A stretch of DNA of 64,000 nucleotides, taken from positions 558,001-622,000 of the forward strand of contig CAVXXB010000012.1 in the NCBI GenBank assembly GCA_963765585.1. Direction: 5' to 3'. Of this stretch, positions 1 to 8,067 are shown piece after piece; within the stretch, counting starts at the first letter, position 1; each line of letters begins with the position of its first letter. This DNA is from CAVXXB01 sp963765585 (GTDB lineage: Bacteria > Calditrichota > Calditrichia > JAJRVZ01). The notes beneath the pieces were generated by a model. The model searched no databases and was not told the origin of the DNA. It saw only the letters and a program-made list of their open reading frames with translations. The position numbers and the translations under genes were made by a program.

Positions 1-1584
1 TCCAGCAACGAAGGGAACGGTGAAACCGGTATCGCTATGCTGCAAATTCAAATGAATGCCAGTTCGGCCGAATCATTGGCTGTCCAGTCAATGACCATTA
101 CTTCCTCGGGTACAATTGATGAATCGGCAGATGTTGCCGGGGTAAAATTATACCGGGATGTAAATAATAACGGTGTTTTTGATCCGACTCAGGATGTACA
201 GTTAGGTACGACTGAAACCTTCGCCACAGATAATGGCACGGTTATCTTTACTCCTTCGCCAGCGGAAATTCTGACTCCATCATCAAGCCGGAATTTGCTG
301 GTGGTGTACGACCTGAATGGTACAGCGACCGCCGGCGAAACATTTCGTGTCAGTGTCCTGACCAATGCAAATGTGGTTGTGCAGGGTGTTGAATCAAGTC
401 AGAGTGCCGTTGTACTGGGGGCACCGGTTAATGGAAATTACATGACCATACAGGATATCGGATCTCTGTCTATTTATGAGGGTCTGAATAATCCTGGTAA
501 TTCAAATGAAACGGCAAATGCCTTGAACCTGGAAATGCTGCAGATCAATCTGGCCGCCAGCTCGGTTGAGAATATTCGCGTGGATTCTCTGCGCTTCTCC
601 GCCGCCGGAACGGCCCATGATGTTACCGATATCGTAAATAACGGTGTCCGGTTATTCCTCGATGACGGTGATGGTATTTATGAGCCGGGTGTGGACAATC
701 TGATTGGTTCTGCCGGTAATTTTAATGCAGATAACGGTTACTTTACTGTAAATACCGGTGGAGAGGTTATCAATGCCAATCAAAACGAAAACTGGCTATT
801 GGTTTATGATCTGGCAGGATCCGCTGCACAAAACGAAACATTTATTGCCAGATTCCTGCAGGCCAGTGATATATTTGCCGTTGGTGTTACATCCGATTCT
901 TCTGTTTCCGTAGCTGTTGGCGGACCTGCTCCGGCAATGGTATTGGCAGCAGCCGATTACGGATCGGATTTAAGTATGTCAGAAGCAGAAATGGCAGAGG
1001 AAGAGGCGATTCGTCTCGCTGTATTGGGTAAGGATGCACAATCTCTGGGTGGCGACGGCGACAGAACTGCCGATTCACCGATTGTGGGTGGTACTAAAAC
1101 TATTACTATTGTGGGTAGCCTGACACTTTCGGCAGGTTCCAATAATCCGCCAGCCAAAAACATCGGCAGCAGCGATACGCTGCTTACCATGTTACAACTG
1201 GGATTACGTGCCGGTAACTCAGAAGCGCTTAATGTTTCCCAGATACGATTTACTGCTTCAGGAACGGGGAATGATGCGACTGATATTTCCAGTGTCCGGT
1301 TGTTTAATGATCTGGATGGAAATGGTCAGGTCGATGTCACGGATACACAGATCGGAACCACACAGACCTTTAGTGTGAATAACGGTTCTGTCATTTTTGC
1401 CGGATTAACTGAAACCTTAACAGCCGGAGCAACAGAAAACTGGTTATTCGTTTACAATCTGAATGGTAGTGCAAGTAATGGCGAAACCTTTGCCGGGAAT
1501 GTGGCTTTGAATACACACGTCACGGCAACCGGTGTTACCACATTACAAGTCTGTTCCGGTGAATGGCGCGCCTGTGAATGGTAA
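1..1584 (+). CDS. Giant surface repeat protein, upstream fragment (5' truncated, frameshifted 3')
   Basis: The reading frame is open from base 1, so the gene starts outside the window; its first visible ATG at 37 is internal. The protein consists of repeated modules of about 110-215 residues. Each has a 'GSLTLSAGSNNP'-type beginning, an 'LQINLAASSVE' strand, an acidic loop such as DVNNNGVFDPTQD or DLDGNGQVDVTD, and an 'ENWLLVYDLNG' strand. The acidic loops look like EF-hand/dockerin-type Ca2+ loops (inference). A likely role is an extracellular adhesin or stalk. The frame ends at 1584 inside a module, while the module continues in the +1 frame from about 1550, so this and the next entry are one gene split by a single-base indel between about 1540 and 1560. 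No named family is recognised. Confidence 0.85.
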   Translation, partial: SSNEGNGETGIAMLQIQMNASSAESLAVQSMTITSSGTIDESADVAGVKLYRDVNNNGVFDPTQDVQLGTTETFATDNGTVIFTPSPAEILTPSSSRNLLVVYDLNGTATAGETFRVSVLTNANVVVQGVESSQSAVVLGAPVNGNYMTIQDIGSLSIYEGLNNPGNSNETANALNLEMLQINLAASSVENIRVDSLRFSAAGTAHDVTDIVNNGVRLFLDDGDGIYEPGVDNLIGSAGNFNADNGYFTVNTGGEVINANQNENWLLVYDLAGSAAQNETFIARFLQASDIFAVGVTSDSSVSVAVGGPAPAMVLAAADYGSDLSMSEAEMAEEEAIRLAVLGKDAQSLGGDGDRTADSPIVGGTKTITIVGSLTLSAGSNNPPAKNIGSSDTLLTMLQLGLRAGNSEALNVSQIRFTASGTGNDATDISSVRLFNDLDGNGQVDVTDTQIGTTQTFSVNNGSVIFAGLTETLTAGATENWLFVYNLNGSASNGETFAGNVALNTHVTATGVTTLQVCSGEWRACEW

Positions 1585-3670
1585 TAGTCAGACTGTCTCC
1601 GATGCCGGAACATTAACACTCAGCGCCGGTGCCAGTATGCCGGATGCATCAAATGAGGATGGTAATGCGACGAATGTATCCATGTACCAGATTAATCTGG
1701 CTGCCAATTCTGTTGAAGCTATAGACGTTACATCAATCACCTTTAATGGCGAAGGAACCGGGGATGAAGCGTCAGAAGTCAGCAATGTCAATCTGTATCA
1801 CGATATAAACAATAATGGTGCATATGATGTGGCAACCGATACCCTGGTGGGATCGGGAACATATTCAGGAACGACGGTAACTCTGGCATCATTAACCGCA
1901 ACGGTCGATGCCGGAACCAACCAGAACTGGATTGTGGTATACAACTTCTCAGGTGCCGCGAATGGCAATACATTCAGAGTAAGATTTGCTAATAATACGG
2001 ATATTGCAATTACATCAGGCAGCGGTAGTGCATCGGTCATCGGTGCACCGATTGTCGGTAACTATAAGACGATCAGCAGTACGGGTAGTCTGACGCTGGC
2101 AGAAGGCAGCAATAATTCGGTTGATATTTCCATTGACCGCACAAACAGTAATATCGAAATGCTGCAGATCAGTCTCAGTGCCAGTTCCGTTGAGAATATT
2201 GATGTGACACGTCTGACAATCACGCATCAGGGTTCGGGTGATCCGATCAATGATATCGTGAGCGAGGGTGTAAAACTGGTTAACGATCTGAATGGTGACG
2301 GCAATTATAATGTCGGTACCGAACCGGTCCTGACCGATAGCAGTTTTCTGGTTGGTGATACAGTGACATTTAGTTTAGCTGAAACTATCACCGCCGGAAC
2401 AACAGAAAACTGGCTGGTGGTGTATGACTTTGATGGTGGATCTGCCCATAACAGCACCTATCAGGCCAGATTGCAGTCGGCAACAGCCGTAACAGCCACT
2501 GGTGCCATATCAGCGGCTTCAATAACACCTGATGGTTCATATCCATTACGCGGTGGCACTATCACCCTGACGTCATTCTCCAACCTGGCTTTAGCCGGTT
2601 CGGATTTGAGCGCCACGCCATTACCTGGTAATCAGGATGTTGCCTTGCTGCAGATTGATATGACGGTTGACCGGAATATCTCAACAATTTACAGTATGCG
2701 CATTGATAACCGGGCATTTATTGGCACACCGGATGCGGCAGATGTGGATTCTATCAAGATCTATCTGGAAAGTGGTGTAACAGGTGGATTCCAGCCGGGT
2801 CAGGATGTTCTGCTGGGTGGTGAAATACCCACGGATGACGGCTCGGGTGGATCAGCACTTATCACCTTTGCCAGTCAACTGGATCTGACAACGGCAGGCG
2901 GCATACTCTATGTGGTATATGATATCGCTCCTACAGCAAACACAGCAAACAGCGTCGGTGTCCTTATCTCAGGAACCGGTTATCTGAGTGTCAATTCTCC
3001 GACTACTATTCTTGATGCGGGTGATTTCCCGATTCAGAGTACTCAGGATTACAGTTTGCCGGTTGAATTAACATCGTTCACGGCAACCGGTGAAGCGGGT
3101 GCGGTGGTATTAGAGTGGGTCACTGAGAGCGAAGTTAATAACCTGGGCTTTATTATCGAACGCAAGATGAAGGAATCTGATGAAGATTACAGGGAAGTTG
3201 CCAGCTATAAATCGGCGACCGAACTTCAGGGACAGGGTAATTCATCCTCGCAGCATCGTTATCACTACCGGGATGAAATGGTGACACCGGAGGTTAACTA
3301 TGCCTACCGTCTGATCCAGGTGGATATTGACGGTTCTCAGAATATCGCTGCCAATCGTGTAGAAGCCGTGGCCTTAGAGAAATTACCAAACGACTTTGCA
3401 CTCAATCAGAACTATCCGAATCCGTTCAACCCGGAAACAAAGATCAGTTTCTCAATACCACAGGCAAATCAGGTTACGTTGGTTGTCTATGATCTGCTTG
3501 GCAATAAGGTAACTGAAATCATGAACAACAAACCATATGAAGCTGGTTCATGGACCGTGACCTGGAATGGACGAGATGACTTTGGCCGGGCTGTATCTAC
3601 CGGTGTATATATCTACACCATCCGCTCCGGTCAGTTCATGGATAGCAAGAAGATGACGCTGGTCAAATAG
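1532..3670 (+). CDS. Giant surface repeat protein, downstream fragment with T9SS sorting domain
   Basis: Continues the preceding entry in the next frame; real coding in this frame begins near 1550, and the GTG at 1532 is only the first in-frame start-like codon. It holds three more beta-rich modules (starting near 1605, 2080 and 2570) with Ca-loop-like DINNNGAYD and DLNGDGNYN. A linker 'LPVELTSFTATG' then leads to a fibronectin-like segment, and the last ~80 residues form a classic FlgD-like/T9SS sorting domain (NYPNPFNP, 'VYDLLGNKV', 'STGVYIYTI', ending KKMTLVK). In T9SS bacteria such tails direct export across the outer membrane and surface anchoring. A strong hairpin terminator follows at 3842. 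The product is probably an exported adhesin; ligand unknown. Confidence 0.88.
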   Translation: MLPHYKSVPVNGAPVNGNSQTVSDAGTLTLSAGASMPDASNEDGNATNVSMYQINLAANSVEAIDVTSITFNGEGTGDEASEVSNVNLYHDINNNGAYDVATDTLVGSGTYSGTTVTLASLTATVDAGTNQNWIVVYNFSGAANGNTFRVRFANNTDIAITSGSGSASVIGAPIVGNYKTISSTGSLTLAEGSNNSVDISIDRTNSNIEMLQISLSASSVENIDVTRLTITHQGSGDPINDIVSEGVKLVNDLNGDGNYNVGTEPVLTDSSFLVGDTVTFSLAETITAGTTENWLVVYDFDGGSAHNSTYQARLQSATAVTATGAISAASITPDGSYPLRGGTITLTSFSNLALAGSDLSATPLPGNQDVALLQIDMTVDRNISTIYSMRIDNRAFIGTPDAADVDSIKIYLESGVTGGFQPGQDVLLGGEIPTDDGSGGSALITFASQLDLTTAGGILYVVYDIAPTANTANSVGVLISGTGYLSVNSPTTILDAGDFPIQSTQDYSLPVELTSFTATGEAGAVVLEWVTESEVNNLGFIIERKMKESDEDYREVASYKSATELQGQGNSSSQHRYHYRDEMVTPEVNYAYRLIQVDIDGSQNIAANRVEAVALEKLPNDFALNQNYPNPFNPETKISFSIPQANQVTLVVYDLLGNKVTEIMNNKPYEAGSWTVTWNGRDDFGRAVSTGVYIYTIRSGQFMDSKKMTLVK

Positions 3671-3700
3671 GTTTATGTGAGACCAAGATAGAAGAGATAG

Positions 3701-3790
3701 AACGCGGATGACACGGATCACGCGGATTAACGCGGATAAAAACAGGTTTATAAAATCCGTGAAAATCAGTCTGATCTCTGTCAGCCGGTA
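3701..3790. repeat. Period-9 intergenic element, ACGCGGATN type
   Basis: Three in-register nonamers (AACGCGGAT, GACACGGAT, CACGCGGAT) and a fourth shifted by one base run from 3701 to 3737. A degenerate second arm of opposite sense (AATCCGTGAAAATC and following) lies at about 3757-3790. It belongs to the same kind of 9-bp arrays with inverted arms as 20286-20358 and 63922-63996. Confidence 0.7.
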
Positions 3791-3841
3791 GGCTCATCCG
3801 CCTTCGGCGTGACAAATCTGTGGGTTATTCAAAATATGGAT

Positions 3842-3873
3842 AAAAAAGCCGGACTTTCATCCGGCTTTTTTTT
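3842..3873 (+). terminator. Rho-independent terminator after the surface repeat protein
   Basis: GC-rich stem AAGCCGG / CCGGCTT with an 8-base loop and a run of eight or more T, about 170 bases after the stop at 3670. Flanking A-runs mean it could also work leftward for the toxin-antitoxin transcript. Confidence 0.85.
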
Positions 3874-3897
3874 ATTATTACTATATCTCCATTAATC

Positions 3898-4106
3898 CAA
3901 TCTACAAAATCAGATTTTAAGATTCATTTTTAAATCATACCTAACATGGGTTTAATGCGATCTATTTGTTAGGTAAATCGAAGAGTGTTTATTTGATGAC
4001 AACTAATTGATTTTGTAGATTGAGTTAAGTGATCTTTGAAAAGTATAGTACCTAGCGCAAAGATAGTGCTAATAACTATTGTAAAGATTTAAAATTTCAA
4101 AGATCA
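3898..4106. repeat. Nested inverted repeats, non-coding
   Basis: A perfect 15-bp inverted repeat (CAATCTACAAAATCA at 3898-3912 and its complement at 4008-4022) encloses an inner 9-bp inverted repeat (3938-3946 and 3967-3975). Immediately downstream is a second perfect 12-bp inverted repeat (4030-4041 and 4095-4106). No reading frame covers this stretch. It lies just 3' of the toxin gene. Either a MITE-like remnant or a structured 3' region is possible. Confidence 0.6.
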
Positions 4107-4124
4107 GATACATTTGATTGCGGA

Positions 4125-4394
4125 CTATTGGTAAACATCCCGGCGATGTCGGATTCGAGTAACTACTATAATTTGATCTGTTTGATTTAGTTCGTATACA
4201 ATGCGATAAACACCGACACGTAAACGATAATAATCATTTTTTCCTTTTAGTTTTTTTACATCTCCGGGGAGGGGAGTGAGGGAAAGTAAATCAATCTTTT
4301 TAATCACTCTTTTCTTGATATCTTGCGGAAGATTTTGGAATTCTTTTACAGCGGAAGATTTAAATTGTACTTCGAACTCTATATTATCACTCAT
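4125..4394 (-). CDS. RelE/ParE-family toxin of a type II toxin-antitoxin pair
   Basis: Eighty-nine residues starting at 'MSDNIEFEVQF'. I chose this start over one 12 codons upstream because its ATG overlaps the antitoxin stop as ATGA (4391-4394), the usual coupling in these operons. The fold signature is clear: 'FKSSAVKEFQNLP', then 'KKLKGKNDYYRLRVGVYRIVYE', then 'VTRIRHRRDVY', with the basic/aromatic residues conserved in RelE/ParE. RelE members cleave mRNA in the ribosome and ParE members poison gyrase; which applies here cannot be told. It follows its antitoxin, the less common order being the reverse. Flanked by inverted repeats (3898-4106) and a heptamer array (4668). Confidence 0.85.
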   Translation of the reverse strand: MSDNIEFEVQFKSSAVKEFQNLPQDIKKRVIKKIDLLSLTPLPGDVKKLKGKNDYYRLRVGVYRIVYELNQTDQIIVVTRIRHRRDVYQ

Positions 4395-4573
4395 CTTGAA
4401 GAAAGAGCCTCTTTTTTTATCTTTTTCCATAATATATCGGGCTCATCACGGCGTGACTCGGAGACTATAATATCATAAAAATCTTCCCAGTGTTCACCCC
4501 ATTTATTAAGATCGAGAATAACACTTTTTCTATTGCCCTTATCATCAACAATATATTGTATGCCTTTGAGCAT
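4391..4573 (-). CDS. Antitoxin of the RelE/ParE pair
   Basis: Sixty residues, 'MLKGIQYIVDDKGNRKSVILDL...'. The opening 'YIVDDKGNRKSVILDLNKW' matches the N-terminal pattern of Phd/YefM- and RelB-like antitoxins that bind DNA, and the C-terminal half (acidic/basic, ending 'WKKIKKEALSSR') would be the toxin-neutralising tail. A GTG 18 bases upstream gives six extra residues, but the AAAGGA ribosome-binding site lies correctly before the ATG at 4573. Translation is coupled to the toxin through a 4-base overlap. The subfamily assignment is tentative. Confidence 0.75.
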   Translation of the reverse strand: MLKGIQYIVDDKGNRKSVILDLNKWGEHWEDFYDIIVSESRRDEPDILWKKIKKEALSSR

Positions 4574-4600
4574 TATTTTTCCTTTTTTCACTTTTGATCA

Positions 4601-4629
4601 AATATAGTTACGTGTAAATGTAGATACAA
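4601..4629 (-). promoter_or_regulatory. Candidate promoter of the toxin-antitoxin operon
   Basis: On the minus strand TTGTAT (4629-4624), 17 bases, TATATT (4606-4601), followed 27 bases later by the antitoxin ATG. The spacer contains a near-palindrome TTACGTGTAA that could be the autoregulatory operator (inference). Confidence 0.45.
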
Positions 4630-4640
4630 TATAAATATCT

Positions 4641-4769
<129 letters not shown>

Positions 4770-4772
<3 letters not shown>

Positions 4773-5846
4773 CTTCCGCGCCTTAATCATCGTATATATC
4801 CCGGCAATACCGAATATGATATTACCGATCCAGGCGGCCAGCCATGGATCAAGTGTGCCCTCGTGACCGAGAACCTGACCGGTTCGGATAAATAAAAAGT
4901 ATATAAAGCAAACAAGCAGACTGATACCGATACCGACCGCCGTGCCGCTGCGTCTTTTTTGCGCGGCAATTGGTGCACCAAATAATATGATAACAAAATT
5001 GGCAAAGGGATAGGATATTTTTAAATGCATTTCAACGACCCATTTCCTCACAACAGCACCTATCTCCCGCATTTCTTTGATAAAAATCTGAAGCTCGGAA
5101 AAACTCATTTCTTCGGGATTCTTCTGTAATTCCAGGAGATTAACCGGTTTAAAATTGAGCTCCGGCATTACCAGTTCATCATGTTTTGCCAGTACATCAA
5201 TTGAGTCTTCCAAACTACGTTCAGAGACGTCATACAATGTCCAGGTCTGTTCATTCCAGCGCATCTTTTTGGCATCTATCCGCCGCAACAGGGTAGGCCC
5301 ATCGAAATATTGAATACTGACCCGCAGAGCCTCGTTTTTTTGACCGTCAAAAAATGATATGGATACCTTGCGGTTTATATCATCCTGCAGATAGATATTG
5401 TTTCGTTTTGATCCGATATTTTTTGGATTATTCTGAATATCATAGCGGTAGATATCCATCCGCCTTTGATTTGTTTCCGGGACGATCCGCTCATTGAATA
5501 AGCCTGCCAGGATACTGATTATAAAGGAGACCACAAATAATGGCAGAAACATGCGATACATACTGATTCCGGAACTTTTTTGTGCCACAATCTCATTATG
5601 CTGCGACATATTGCCCAGGGCGAACAGACAGGCCAGTAGCATGGCCACGGGTAAGGTTAAACTGATGATATGAGGAATAAAATATAAATAATATAATACA
5701 ACCTGCGAAAGTGACGCGCCACGGTCTATAAATTTATCGACATTTTCAATCAGATCGACCACCTGGAAAATGACCACAAAGGCGGCGATACTGAAAAACA
5801 AATTAAACAAAAATTTCTTTAGCAAGTACCAGTCAAGTATTTTCAT
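4770..5846 (-). CDS. lptG: LPS export permease LptG (YjgQ family)
   Basis: 358 residues, the normal length for LptG. Three N-terminal membrane segments (about 12-32, 57-80, 100-120), a periplasmic beta-jellyroll region (about 130-265) and three C-terminal membrane segments (about 275-295, 305-325, 335-352) match the LptF/LptG fold. 'NEIVAQKSSGISMYR' is the conserved cytoplasmic coupling-helix region that contacts the LptB ATPase, and 'NERIVPETNQ' follows the third helix as in the family. With LptF it forms the inner-membrane part of the transporter that extracts LPS. It is the second gene of the lptF-lptG unit, 71 bases after lptF; that gap and the 3' flank are heptamer arrays. lptB is not in the window. 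Confidence 0.93.
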
Positions 5847-5851
5847 AATTC

Positions 5852-5940
5852 CTAACTTCTAATCTCTAATCCCAAATGCCGTGTCCCTATGATTTCGGCC
5901 AATTGATTGCCAATTGCCTATTTTTTATTGCCAATATCCA
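5852..5940. repeat. Two short heptamer arrays between lptF and lptG
   Basis: CTAACTT, CTAATCT, CTAATCC at 5852-5872, then ATTGCCA, ATTGCCT, ATTTTTT, ATTGCCA, ATATCCA at 5906-5940. The second array runs through the lptF stop codon (5918-5920), so its last three units encode the final residues of LptF. In between, ATGCCGTGTCCCTA (5876-5889) is one half of the palindrome seen at 18017. Confidence 0.75.
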
Positions 5941-7378
5941 TAACTTTCTCGCCAAATCGCTTTAAAAATGCCCCCACTTTTTCCCAGCGGATCACGGTGG
6001 TCTCTTTGACGGTGCGCCAGGTCAGGTAGGAACCGACCAGCCCAATTATGATATTTGGAAACCACATGGCCAGCACGGGTGGTAAAAAGCGGCGGTCAGC
6101 CAGATCCTCACCAAGGATCAGACAGGCCCAGTAAACCAGGAAAAATAAAATACTCAGAGTTGCGCCAACGCCCATGCTTCCTTTGCGGGTGGCAATACCA
6201 AGCGGGGCACCAACCAGTATAAACACCAGGCTGGCAAACGGAATGGAAAACTTTTTATGGACTTCAACCATATAACTGTTGATTACGCGAACACTATTCT
6301 CTAACCGGCTTTTGGCCATACGGATTGTCTGGTATTCGCGGCTTGCTTTACGATGGGCAGCGTCACAGGCCCGTCTCCAGGCAGCTTTGTGGATATCTAC
6401 TTTTTGATCGGATTCATAAGGCTCTGCTAGTACGGAAAATTCTTTTTGCAGCGCCACCTCAGACTTGCTGATCTGATCCGAAATTTTCTCTCTTTCCTGT
6501 TTGGCACTTTCCTCACTTTGTCGAACTTTATCCAGCATCATAGACACATTCATCTCACGATCGCCGCGTGAATCATCATCTCTTTTTTCAAGCATAAATT
6601 CCGGCGCTGGAATATAAAACTGGTTCCGTGAAAACCGTGAAAACCGGTACTCTTCCGGATTGGTAATATTCAGCTCGTGATATTCCCCGTCAAATAGGGT
6701 AAAGAGCAAACTTTTCTTTCGCTCAGAATATACCATATATCCTTCCTGGGCAATAAGCGTAATATTGATCTGGGGTTTGCTGCGGTCAAATATTGTCACA
6801 TTCACCAGGCGGTCTGGTTTTGTTTCCGTATTGAATTCCGGTCCCAGCACATTTAGTCTTTCTGATAATTCCTCACCCAGTGTTTTTTCAATTTTCTCAG
6901 TATGAAAGGAGTATTTGCCGACGGTAAAGAAGATTCCCGGTTCCAGTTTTAAGGTAGCTTTTTTTTGTCCTATGTTGCGAAACATCACCCGGGCCCTGTG
7001 ATTAAAATCGGGTAGTACCTGGTCATTGAAAATGATCATTAACAGGGTAACGGAAGCGCCAAATAACAATGCAGGGCGGATAATGCGATAAATACTAACA
7101 CCACTCGATTTTAATATCGTTATTTCATTGTCACCCGAGAGCCGGCCGAAAGACATCAGAGTCGCCACAAGTACTGCCATTGGGACCGCCAGGGCAAACA
7201 TCCAGGCCAGATTATAAAAAATCAGTTCCAGGATAGTAATGGCACCCAGGCCCTTGCCAAAGATTTTTGTTATATATTTGAGCATAAACTGCATGAGAAA
7301 AATGAACATGAGTACACCCTGTGCAAAAAAGAAGGGTGGGAGATGCTCTTTTATTATGTAGCGGGATAGTATTTTCAT
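5918..7378 (-). CDS. lptF: LPS export permease LptF (YjgP family) with long coiled-coil insertion
   Basis: 486 residues, over 100 longer than typical LptF. Membrane segments at about 15-35, 58-78, 103-122 and 376-395, 402-425, 433-452 bracket the periplasmic domain. 'GDNEITILKSSGVSIYR' is the coupling-helix motif and 'FNDQVLPDFNHRAR' the family motif after helix 3. The extra length is mostly a charged, heptad-like segment (about 278-365) inserted before the fourth membrane helix; its role is unknown, perhaps a partner-binding arm. It is transcribed first, upstream of lptG. The last residues are encoded by a heptamer array, suggesting that the array changed the stop position. Confidence 0.93.
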   Translation of the reverse strand: MKILSRYIIKEHLPPFFFAQGVLMFIFLMQFMLKYITKIFGKGLGAITILELIFYNLAWMFALAVPMAVLVATLMSFGRLSGDNEITILKSSGVSIYRIIRPALLFGASVTLLMIIFNDQVLPDFNHRARVMFRNIGQKKATLKLEPGIFFTVGKYSFHTEKIEKTLGEELSERLNVLGPEFNTETKPDRLVNVTIFDRSKPQINITLIAQEGYMVYSERKKSLLFTLFDGEYHELNITNPEEYRFSRFSRNQFYIPAPEFMLEKRDDDSRGDREMNVSMMLDKVRQSEESAKQEREKISDQISKSEVALQKEFSVLAEPYESDQKVDIHKAAWRRACDAAHRKASREYQTIRMAKSRLENSVRVINSYMVEVHKKFSIPFASLVFILVGAPLGIATRKGSMGVGATLSILFFLVYWACLILGEDLADRRFLPPVLAMWFPNIIIGLVGSYLTWRTVKETTVIRWEKVGAFLKRFGEKVMDIGNKK

Positions 7379-7441
7379 TCACTCTTTCCGGATAAACTAT
7401 AAAATATACGCAAAAAATGTATAAAAGATCTAATAGAATCT

Positions 7442-7749
7442 GGATACTGGGCGCTAGACACTGGCTTCTGGGTACTGGATACCGGATGCGGGTTGTGTAT
7501 ATGATTGACGTACCCGTAGCCAGTTGTCAGTAATCAGTAGCCAGATTCAGTATCCGGAAACCCACTGTCATCTCGAAGAGATCCTCCCGGATTGCTTGCA
7601 CCCACCACGCCGTGAAGATCCCTGAAGGGATGACACAGCGCAGAACCTAGTAGTCAGTACTCAGTGATCAGCAGGCAGTAAGCGATTGGCAGCATCCAGT
7701 AACCAGTACCAAGTGCCCAGAGCCCAACATCCCGCATCCTGCATCTTTT
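7442..7749. repeat. Mosaic of degenerate heptamer arrays upstream of lptF and sprA
   Basis: The 7379-8004 gap between divergent lptF and sprA is largely repeats. Eight in-register heptamers run from GGATACT at 7442 to 7497. Four AGCCAGT-like units lie at 7518-7545. A partial inverted element (TGTCATC near 7568, GATGACA near 7630) follows. Fifteen units stay in one unbroken 7-bp register at 7645-7749 (AGTCAGT, ACTCAGT, GATCAGC ... ATCCAGT, AACCAGT ... ATCCTGC). From 7750 to 8004 there is ordinary AT-rich DNA with an unassigned GGAGGA at 7934. Confidence 0.85.
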
Positions 7750-8067
7750 TCATAATATTTTGAACCTTTTTTTTTCATCTTGGTTAAAAACGCCAGAAGT
7801 TAGAATTGTGAATTATGGTTATACCATCGGAAATTTATTCCGATACTAGAATAGCAGCGGATTGCGTGTTTACCTTGCAAAATGCTTAGCCGGTAGTTAA
7901 ATTTAAAGTTCGCTAATAATCATCATCATAACTGGAGGAAGCCCTTTAGGTAATTGATACAGATACGATAAAAACGAGTAAGTGACACAAAACGGAGTTC
8001 TGTAATTATTTCGCCTATTAAAGGGGTTCGTCTCCTCCAGGCCATTCTATGCCTGATAATTCTCTTA

